From an uncultured Paracoccaceae bacterium (GTDB lineage: Bacteria; Pseudomonadota; Alphaproteobacteria; Rhodobacterales; Rhodobacteraceae): DNA of 12,319 bases. The notes under the pieces are model-generated. The model was not told the DNA's origin. It did not search any database and worked only from the letters and a program-made list of their open reading frames with translations. Of the stretch, positions 7,162-12,319 are shown one piece after another. The stretch spans positions 1-12,319 of the forward strand of contig CALHST010000383.1 in assembly GCA_938038825.1 (NCBI GenBank), read 5' to 3'. The position numbers were made by a program, and so were the translations under genes. Numbering within the stretch: the first letter of the stretch is position 1; each line of letters opens with the position of its first letter.

Positions 7162-7863
7162 ATGACAAAAAACACATCCGGGCGCGGGCAACGTGATCTA
7201 AAGGTGAAGGTGAAAACCGCCCGTGGGCGCACGACAAGCTCGACCCGTTGGTTGCAACGCCAGTTAAACGACCCGTACGTGAAACGCGCGCAAGTCGAGG
7301 GTTACCGGGGCAGGGCGGCTTTCAAGATACTCGAGCTTGATGACAAATTCCGCTTTCTGGTCCCGGGTGCCCGAATTGTGGATCTGGGCTGTGCACCGGG
7401 TGGATGGTGTCAGGTTGCCGCCAAACGTGTGAATGCACTGGGTGAGCGCCGTGACAAAAAGCAAGGCACCGTACTTGGGATTGATTTGCAAGAAATGGAG
7501 CCGATTGCCGGAACCGAGCTATATCAATTGGATTTCATGGATGACGGCGCAGACATACAAGTCAAAGATTGGCTTGGCGGGAAAGCGGATGTGGTCATGT
7601 CGGACATGGCGGCGTCGTCTTCTGGGCACAAACAAACGGATCACTTGCGGATCATTTCCTTGTGCGAGGCAGCGGCGTATTTCGCGTTTGACGTGTTAGA
7701 AACCGGTGGGACGTTTGTTGCAAAAGTTTTGGCTGGCGGCGCAGAGGGAGAGCTTCAAAAACTTCTGAAGCAGCGGTTTGAAAAAGTCGCCAACGTGAAA
7801 CCGCCCGCCTCTCGGTCGGACAGTTCAGAAAAATTTGTGGTGGCGACAGGATTTCGCGGCTAA
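7162..7863 (+). CDS. rlmE: 23S rRNA (uridine-2'-O-)-methyltransferase RlmE (FtsJ/RrmJ)
   Basis: RlmE methylates the 2'-OH of U2552 in the A loop of 23S rRNA using S-adenosylmethionine, late in 50S assembly. The SAM-binding motif DLGCAPGGW is at 74-82. The catalytic K-D-K-E tetrad is intact: Lys55 (AAFKILEL), Asp148 (MSDMA), Lys188 (VAKVL) and Glu223 (SSEKFVVATG), matching Lys38, Asp124, Lys164 and Glu199 of the E. coli enzyme. Length 233 is slightly above E. coli (209), from a basic N-terminal extension. The reading frame is open upstream to a GTG inside ppx, but the ATG at 7162 is preferred because the protein begins there with the Lys/Arg-rich lead; the ribosome site is weak (GGA eight bases upstream). 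No terminator is evident after the stop. Confidence 0.95.
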   Translation: MTKNTSGRGQRDLKVKVKTARGRTTSSTRWLQRQLNDPYVKRAQVEGYRGRAAFKILELDDKFRFLVPGARIVDLGCAPGGWCQVAAKRVNALGERRDKKQGTVLGIDLQEMEPIAGTELYQLDFMDDGADIQVKDWLGGKADVVMSDMAASSSGHKQTDHLRIISLCEAAAYFAFDVLETGGTFVAKVLAGGAEGELQKLLKQRFEKVANVKPPASRSDSSEKFVVATGFRG

Positions 7864-7870
7864 CTGCCGA

Positions 7871-8095
7871 CTATCTCGCCACAGCCAGAAGACTTCGCTT
7901 CGAAAACGAATCAAGCGCGTGCTGTCGCACCGCCGTGATTTCATGCTTCGTCAGGAAGTGCTGAGATGAGTGGATATCCACCATGTCTTCAGAGCCATCT
8001 GAGTCCTGAGTTGTGAGAATATTAAACAGCTTGGCGTGCCTCGCAGGGGCAGAGCTCAAGGGTTGCGCATCGTTAAACTTATGTACTTGTTCCAT
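7871..8095 (-). CDS. Doubtful small ORF, 74 residues, unrecognised
   Basis: An ATG-started frame beginning MEQVHKFNDAQPL and ending KRSLLAVAR, in the gap between rlmE and the DUF882 gene. I do not recognise it. G or C occupies the third codon position in roughly 60% of codons by hand count, similar to the neighbours, and composition is soluble and ordinary, with a possible helical C-terminal half (EITAVRQHALDSF). Against it, there is no ribosome binding site before the ATG and no clear promoter. Its stop is seven bases from the rlmE stop (convergent). It could be a real small protein or simply an open frame in an intergenic stretch. Confidence 0.35.
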   Translation of the reverse strand: MEQVHKFNDAQPLSSAPARHAKLFNILTTQDSDGSEDMVDIHSSQHFLTKHEITAVRQHALDSFSKRSLLAVAR

Positions 8096-8187
8096 AAGAA
8101 ATGGCTACTGAGTCGTCCCGGCAAACAAGGGGCGGCATTGGGGCAATACTAGGTCGCATAACGTGGTTTTTACAGAAATTGCGCAAC

Positions 8188-8211
8188 AAAAAAGCGCCCC
8201 GGGGGCGCTTT
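8188..8211 (-). terminator. Intrinsic terminator after the DUF882 gene
   Basis: A perfect 9-bp GC-rich stem (AAAGCGCCC with GGGCGCTTT, three-base loop) lies 26 bases after the DUF882 stop. On the minus strand it ends in six T, the last three beyond the stem. It separates the murein peptidase from the sequence to its left and could also weakly stop plus-strand transcripts. Confidence 0.85.
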
Positions 8212-8237
8212 GTTTCGTGTCGTGTAACGATGATTTG

Positions 8238-8804
8238 TCAACCACCCCAAGTTCGCACTGGGCCGCAATCCATGTGCACAAAGTTGGAACCCGAATATTT
8301 GCCAACGCCACCGCCATTGCAAGCCGCGGCCGCGCGGGCGATCTGTCCAACGGACCGACTGGACAAACGCAGATCTGCCGCTTGGCCCTTCATATGCAGG
8401 GAATTCTTGGCAACACCGCGCGAGCGGGAGCGCAACATCGCATTGGTTTTGGGGCTGCGATATCCGGACAAAAGCAAATAGGGTTCACTAATATCCATAA
8501 GATTGTGTGCGGCGGCCATGATATCGACATTCCGCAGATCCATTTGGATCACGTCGTTTGTCCGCCAGTCGCGCATAAAGTGGTTCACTTCCTGAACCGC
8601 GTCTTTGATATATTTGCCATCGACCCAATAGATCATGTCAATGCGCTCGCCCGTCCGGGCAGAATAAAGACGCAAGCGTCGAATGTCGCCGGATCCGCGC
8701 AGAAAGCCTGCGGCTTTCGTAAAGGTCGGAGCTGCTGCTATAGTTGTCGCTGCAAACGCACCCAGCAATGCGCGGCGCGAAAAGGCCGAAGGAGTCTGTG
8801 TCAT
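8238..8804 (-). CDS. DUF882 / peptidase M15-like murein hydrolase with Tat signal
   Basis: A 188-residue exported protein of the DUF882 (Peptidase_M15_2, YcbK-like) family, predicted zinc-dependent murein peptidases. The N-terminus carries a twin-arginine signal (FSRRALLGAFAATTIAAAP, residues 8-26), so it probably folds in the cytoplasm and is exported by Tat. The M15 zinc ligands appear as His137 (SLHMKG), Asp144 (QAADLR) and His177 (FVHMDCG), with the conserved SGYRS at 113-117. Length is typical. The ribosome site is weak, but there is no other in-frame ATG before residue 57, well inside the mature domain. It is divergent from an L,D-transpeptidase across a 318-bp gap, which suggests a shared role in cell wall remodelling. 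Exact cleavage specificity is unknown. Confidence 0.9.
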   Translation of the reverse strand: MTQTPSAFSRRALLGAFAATTIAAAPTFTKAAGFLRGSGDIRRLRLYSARTGERIDMIYWVDGKYIKDAVQEVNHFMRDWRTNDVIQMDLRNVDIMAAAHNLMDISEPYLLLSGYRSPKTNAMLRSRSRGVAKNSLHMKGQAADLRLSSRSVGQIARAAAACNGGGVGKYSGSNFVHMDCGPVRTWGG

Positions 8805-9122
8805 AATCTGCGCTGTCCCGTACGCTGCCTGCCTGCCTTGATGTTACAAGGCTTCCATCTTATCCCCCAAGATGTCCCCTTTTTATTACACAACACGAAT
8901 CATGAACCAAGCGTTGATTTGCCTCCAAAAAATTTCCCCGTAGATTTCGGCGAGAATTTGCGCAGAATTAATGAAATTTTGTGTGTTGACCACTAGAGCG
9001 CGTAATTAGCGCAATATTTACCTTCGGATTGGTCAAAATGACGAATTGTGAATGGACTTGATGGGGGTCGATCCCGCACAACCGTTGTCACGCGGAATCA
9101 CTGAAGTGTTGAGGAACCAACT
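8805..9122. other. Divergent intergenic region between DUF882 gene and L,D-transpeptidase
   Basis: 318 bp without a plausible gene on either strand, AT-rich between about 8870 and 9050. It must hold promoters for both flanking genes. TTGACC at 8986-8991 is a fair -35 for the plus strand, but no good -10 stands at 16-18 bp (CAATAT at 9012 is 20 bp away). A 6-bp inverted pair, TTGACC and GGTCAA (9031-9036), brackets this area and might be chance. Two GANTC sites (8897-8901, 9095-9099) could be CcrM methylation targets. GAGGA at 9111-9115 is the ribosome site of the transpeptidase. Confidence 0.5.
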
Positions 9123-10736
9123 ATGATTATGGCCCGCAAGCCCTTTGTAATGCACCTGCTGTTGGGTCTGGTTTTGACCTTGGGTGTTTGGCTCACTGCG
9201 CCGCAAGCAGCGCATGCTCAAGTTACTGCATTAAAACAAGCCATTGCAGAAGCATCTGCGCGCGACAAGGACATTGCCGCATTCTACAAGGCAAATGGTT
9301 TCAAACCGATTTGGGTTGGACGGTCTGGAAAAGACCGTACACGCCGGGCACAGCTGTTACGGTATCTTGCGCAGGCGGGCGACCATGGGCTGCCAGTGTC
9401 ACGCTATGACCCCAGTGGATTACAAGCCAAGATGAAGTCCGCGAAAGGCGCGAAGCAACGCGGTCAGTTGGAAGTTGAACTGAGCCGCGTATTTTTACAA
9501 TATGCGCGGGACGTTCAAACTGGGGTCCTTGTTCCCAGCCGCGTCGATGCAGCGATTGTTCGCCAAGTGCCGTATCGTGACCGGTCTTCTTATCTCGTGA
9601 ATTTCGTAAAATCCTCACCTCAAGGATTTTTCAAAGCGTTGCCTCCCAAAACAGCCGAATATGCAGCGTTGCGCAAAGCGAAACTGCGTATGGAACAGCA
9701 GTTGGGTCGTGGCGGCTGGGGCGCGGCCATTCCCGCAAAATCCTTGAAACCGGGTGACACAGGAAATGCAGTTGCGGCGCTTCGCAACAAACTTGTCGTT
9801 ATGGGATATCTCAAGCGGACAAATGTCTCGGTATATGACGCAAAAATCCAAGCTGCCGTTCAACAATTCCAGTTGGCCCATGGTTTGGAAGCAGACGGGG
9901 TGGCCGGTTCTGGCACGATCGCAGAGTTAAACACACCCATCGAAGCACGTTTGCAATCTGTTATTGTTGCGATGGAGCGTGAACGTTGGGTAAATCGTGA
10001 ACGTGGTAAACGTCATATTCTAGTGAATATCCCAGATTTCACAGCCAAAGTGGTCGACAGTGGCAAAGTCACGTTCTCGACACGCTCGGTTGTTGGAGCA
10101 AACCAAGACGACCGTCCAACGCCTGAATTTTCCGACGTCATGGAATTCATGGTCATCAATCCAAGTTGGTACGTGCCGCGTTCTATCGTAACCAAAGAAT
10201 ATCTGCCCGTTCTTAAAAAGAACCCATATGGTGTAAAGCATATCGAAATCACCGATAGCAAAGGGCGTTTGGTCAATCGTGGGTCTGTCAATTTCTCGAA
10301 ATACACAGAGAAAACATTCCCGTTCGCGATGCGTCAGCCGCCGTCACGCGGCAACGCACTGGGTCTTGTGAAGTTCATGTTCCCGAACCGTCACAACATC
10401 TATCTGCATGATACACCTGCCAAGAATTTGTTTGGCCGCGAAGTCCGTGCTTATAGCCACGGTTGCGTGCGTTTGGCGGATCCGTTTGATTTCGCGTATC
10501 ACTTGTTGGCAAAACAGACGAACGACCCACAAGGGTTTTTCCAAAACAAGCTGGCGACCGGTAAAGAGTCGCGGGTAAACCTGAAAGAACCCGTGCCCGT
10601 ACATATCATCTATCGGACTGCGTTCACCAACAACAAAGGTGTGACAGAATTCCGTCGTGACGTTTACGGCCGCGATGGGCGTGTCTGGAGCGCGCTGCGG
10701 AACGCAGGGGTAGCCCTCCGCGCGGTTCAAGGGTAA
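9123..10736 (+). CDS. YcbB/LdtD-type L,D-transpeptidase
   Basis: A periplasmic L,D-transpeptidase that forms 3-3 cross-links in peptidoglycan. Residues 1-32 are a Sec signal peptide with cleavage after AHA. The N-terminal scaffold domain (about 35-200) contains AFYKANGFKPIWV, typical of the YcbB group. A peptidoglycan-binding domain lies at about 207-271 (LKPGDTGNAVAALR and FQLAHGLEADG). The YkuD catalytic domain runs from about 298, with His429 (IYLHDTP) and the His446-Gly-Cys448-Val-Arg active site in YSHGCVRL. At 537 residues it is somewhat shorter than E. coli LdtD (615). GAGGA seven bases upstream picks the ATG at 9123 over the one at 9129. lpxD follows after 29 bp, so the two may share a transcript. 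The DUF882 peptidase is divergent upstream. Confidence 0.94.
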   Translation: MIMARKPFVMHLLLGLVLTLGVWLTAPQAAHAQVTALKQAIAEASARDKDIAAFYKANGFKPIWVGRSGKDRTRRAQLLRYLAQAGDHGLPVSRYDPSGLQAKMKSAKGAKQRGQLEVELSRVFLQYARDVQTGVLVPSRVDAAIVRQVPYRDRSSYLVNFVKSSPQGFFKALPPKTAEYAALRKAKLRMEQQLGRGGWGAAIPAKSLKPGDTGNAVAALRNKLVVMGYLKRTNVSVYDAKIQAAVQQFQLAHGLEADGVAGSGTIAELNTPIEARLQSVIVAMERERWVNRERGKRHILVNIPDFTAKVVDSGKVTFSTRSVVGANQDDRPTPEFSDVMEFMVINPSWYVPRSIVTKEYLPVLKKNPYGVKHIEITDSKGRLVNRGSVNFSKYTEKTFPFAMRQPPSRGNALGLVKFMFPNRHNIYLHDTPAKNLFGREVRAYSHGCVRLADPFDFAYHLLAKQTNDPQGFFQNKLATGKESRVNLKEPVPVHIIYRTAFTNNKGVTEFRRDVYGRDGRVWSALRNAGVALRAVQG

Positions 10737-10765
10737 GTCTTGGCCTCCAGATTAAGGGGCCGTTC

Positions 10766-11857
10766 ATGACGCACAAACTATCCGATATTGCGGCGGCGCT
10801 TGGGGCAGAGGTCTTTGGCGCCGCTGGTCTTTTGATCAATGCGGTTTCAGAACCCGCGACCGCTGGCCCAAATGACCTTGCACTGGCAATGGACGAAAAG
10901 TATGCACAAGACCTGCATTCTGGTCAGGCACGTGCGGCGATGCTTTGGCCTGGTGCCGACTGGAAAGCATTGGGTCTGGAAGCTGCGATCGCCGCACCGC
11001 GTCCGCGATTTGCTTTGTCGGGGTTGTCCGCCATGATGGACCACGGGCAAGGGTTTCCTGAAGGTATTCATCCATCAGCGAATATCCATCCGGACGCACG
11101 CGTCGGACGTGGCTGCAGCATCGGCGCATTTTCTATCGTATCTGCGGGTGCAACGCTGGGCGCGGGGACAGTTATTGGACCGCAGTGTTTTGTCGGCGTG
11201 AACGCGACGCTCGGGGATATGTGTTTCTTGCGCGAACAGGTGTCAATCGGTGCGCGTGTGACTATCGGGGATCGATTTATTGCGCAACCCGGTGTCAGGA
11301 TCGGTGGCGATGGGTTCTCTTACGTGACGCCAGAAAAAAGCGCTGTAGAGACCGTGCGTGAAACTTTGGGAGAACGGGGGGACATCTCTGATCAAAGTTG
11401 GGCCCGCATTCATTCATTGGGCGCAGTCACCATCGGGGATGATGTCGAGATTGGTGCCAATTCATGTGTTGATTGCGGGACCATCCGTGACACGCGTATT
11501 GGAAATGGCGTCAAAATAGATAACCTTGTTCAAATTGGTCACAACGTAACCGTAGGAAATGACTGTATGATTTGCGCCCAATGCGGGATTGCCGGATCTT
11601 CGCGGCTGGGCAATAATGTTGTTTTGGGGGGGCATACTGGGGTCAGCGACAATGTCTTCATTGGGGATCGGGCGATCACCGGTGGGGCGACAGTGGTTTT
11701 GTCCAATATTCCTGCTGGACGTGTGATGTTGGGGTATCCTGCCGTGAAGATGGAAACACAGTTGGAACTACACAAAGCACAGCGTCGATTGCCTCGATTG
11801 TTCCGCGATGTCGCAGCTTTGAAATCAAAGGTTTTCAAGGACGCCGACACAGACTAA
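10766..11857 (+). CDS. lpxD: UDP-3-O-(3-hydroxyacyl)glucosamine N-acyltransferase LpxD
   Basis: LpxD adds the second 3-hydroxyacyl chain, from acyl-ACP, to UDP-3-O-acyl-glucosamine in lipid A synthesis. The 363-residue protein has the N-terminal uridine-binding domain (1-95), then a left-handed beta helix of hexapeptide repeats (about 100-325; for example IHPSANIHPDARVG and LGNNVVLGGHTGV). The catalytic base is His259 in QIGHNV, equivalent to His239 of E. coli. The C-terminal helical tail (LELHKAQRRLPRL), where the acyl-ACP binds, is present. A loop at about 183-212 inside the helix matches the usual LpxD insertion. AAGG eight bases upstream supports the start. The usual fabZ-lpxA-lpxB neighbours are absent; instead an ACP and a KAS follow, so the acyl donor may be made locally. 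Confidence 0.95.
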   Translation: MTHKLSDIAAALGAEVFGAAGLLINAVSEPATAGPNDLALAMDEKYAQDLHSGQARAAMLWPGADWKALGLEAAIAAPRPRFALSGLSAMMDHGQGFPEGIHPSANIHPDARVGRGCSIGAFSIVSAGATLGAGTVIGPQCFVGVNATLGDMCFLREQVSIGARVTIGDRFIAQPGVRIGGDGFSYVTPEKSAVETVRETLGERGDISDQSWARIHSLGAVTIGDDVEIGANSCVDCGTIRDTRIGNGVKIDNLVQIGHNVTVGNDCMICAQCGIAGSSRLGNNVVLGGHTGVSDNVFIGDRAITGGATVVLSNIPAGRVMLGYPAVKMETQLELHKAQRRLPRLFRDVAALKSKVFKDADTD

Positions 11858-11896
11858 ATCTGCGCCAGACATCAGGATAGCGGTCAGGGGTCGATC

Positions 11897-12154
11897 ATGG
11901 ATATCCAGGAAAAAGTCATTCACATTCTCGCAGAGCAAGCCATGCTTGAAACATCGGATATTTCCGCCACCAGCACCTTAGAGGATCTAGGCATCGACTC
12001 TCTGGGGCTGGTCGAAAGCATTTTTGCCATTGAAGAAACATTCGATATTACAGTGCCATTTAACGCCAACGATCCGACAGAAAGTGATTTTGACATCTCA
12101 GATGTTACCTCAATTACAAAGGGGATCGAACTGCTGATCTCGCAGAAAGCGTAA
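11897..12154 (+). CDS. Acyl carrier protein (specialised, lpxD-linked)
   Basis: An 85-residue acyl carrier protein. The phosphopantetheine attachment site is Ser35 in LGIDSLGL. Helix I (MDIQEKVIHILAEQA), helix II from the DSL motif through VESIFAIEETF, and a C-terminal helix (VTSITKGIELLIS) are evident. The stretch between helices II and III (PFNANDPTESDFDISDV) is longer and more acidic than in housekeeping AcpP, resembling carrier proteins dedicated to one pathway, such as AcpXL of rhizobia in the FAI-DE/K-F region. AGGGG six bases before the ATG supports the start. It lies 39 bp after lpxD and 6 bp before the KAS gene. I infer that it carries an acyl chain for lipid A, but a role in another lipid or metabolite is possible. 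Confidence 0.9.
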   Translation: MDIQEKVIHILAEQAMLETSDISATSTLEDLGIDSLGLVESIFAIEETFDITVPFNANDPTESDFDISDVTSITKGIELLISQKA

Positions 12155-12160
12155 CGGTTT

Positions 12161-12319
12161 ATGCAACGCGTCGTCATTACAGGGGCCGGCACGATCAATC
12201 CGCTTGGGCATTCTGTTCCAGAAACATTAGAGGCAATGCGCGAAGGTCGGTGTGGTATTGGCCCGCTGAACATTCGCGACATTGACCGCCTTGCTGTTCA
12301 AATCGGTGGACAAGTGCGT
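12161..12319 (+). CDS. Beta-ketoacyl-ACP synthase (FabF/KAS II-like), partial (C-terminus beyond right edge)
   Basis: The first 53 codons of a ketosynthase. MQRVVITGAGTINPLG is the standard N-terminal signature of FabB/FabF enzymes, followed by a helix (VPETLEAMREGRCGIGPL) and the IGGQV strand common to the family. The active-site Cys-His-His triad lies beyond the window, so catalytic competence cannot be judged. The gene begins six bases after the ACP stop, a clear operon spacing, with only a poor ribosome site (ACGG), so coupling to ACP translation is plausible. It would condense malonyl-ACP with an acyl-ACP, probably on the adjacent carrier. Confidence 0.88.
   Translation, partial: MQRVVITGAGTINPLGHSVPETLEAMREGRCGIGPLNIRDIDRLAVQIGGQVR

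Noticed and set aside
8163..8996. Long plus-strand open frame (277 codons) antisense to the DUF882 gene
   Set aside because: It starts near the terminator hairpin, covers the whole opposite-strand gene with its zinc-ligand motifs, has no ribosome site and no recognisable domain; it is a shadow frame.
8998..9012. GCGC-GTAATTA-GCGC as an operator in the divergent region
   Set aside because: Only four-base arms, of a kind expected by chance; no second copy to support a regulator site.
11920..12282. Minus-strand open frame of 120 codons
   Set aside because: Fully antisense to the ACP and the ketosynthase start, both of which have clear motifs; composition is Ser/Met-rich with no family resemblance.

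Overview
The window looks like a chromosomal segment of a marine alphaproteobacterium of the Rhodobacterales (Roseobacter type). Base composition is in the low-to-mid 50s % GC by eye. The protein families, the corrinoid/folate C1 genes, the short Ppx/GppA upstream of RlmE and the gene orders all fit that group. This is inference from family resemblance; no database was searched. There are no mobile elements, tRNAs, rRNAs or CRISPR arrays that I can see.

Layout. (1) 1-3128, minus strand: the head of a chemotaxis operon, transcribed STAS-domain protein, cheY, cheA, cheW. Its junctions are tight (1-base stop/start overlap, 11 bp gap, ATGA overlap) and cheW runs off the left edge. (2) 3253-5835, minus strand: a C1/corrinoid-folate set, transcribed as a small 'virulence factor' family protein, a divergent MetF-type reductase, then a methyltetrahydrofolate:corrinoid methyltransferase with an Arg/Gly tail. 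It ends at a strong intrinsic terminator that separates it from the che operon. (3) 5985-7863, plus strand: a short Ppx/GppA phosphatase followed by the 23S rRNA methyltransferase RlmE. (4) 7871-9122: a doubtful small minus-strand ORF, a hairpin terminator, and a Tat-exported DUF882/M15-like murein peptidase on the minus strand. A 318-bp intergenic region separates it from the next, divergent gene. (5) 9123-12319, plus strand: a YcbB/LdtD-type L,D-transpeptidase, then lpxD, a dedicated-looking acyl carrier protein and the start of a beta-ketoacyl-ACP synthase, running off the right edge.

How the genes work together. Region 1 encodes the signalling core (receptor adaptor, kinase, response regulator) of a chemotaxis array. 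Region 2 could take methyl groups from a methylated corrinoid protein to tetrahydrofolate (methyltransferase) and oxidise methyl-THF to methylene-THF (MetF run in reverse); the corrinoid protein and substrate methyltransferase are not in the window. Regions 4-5 form an envelope block: peptidoglycan cross-linking and trimming, then lipid A acylation with an ACP and a KAS that may make or deliver a specialised acyl chain. The most interesting points are the under-described three-gene C1 set and the lpxD-ACP-KAS linkage. Nothing here is clearly a wholly new system.
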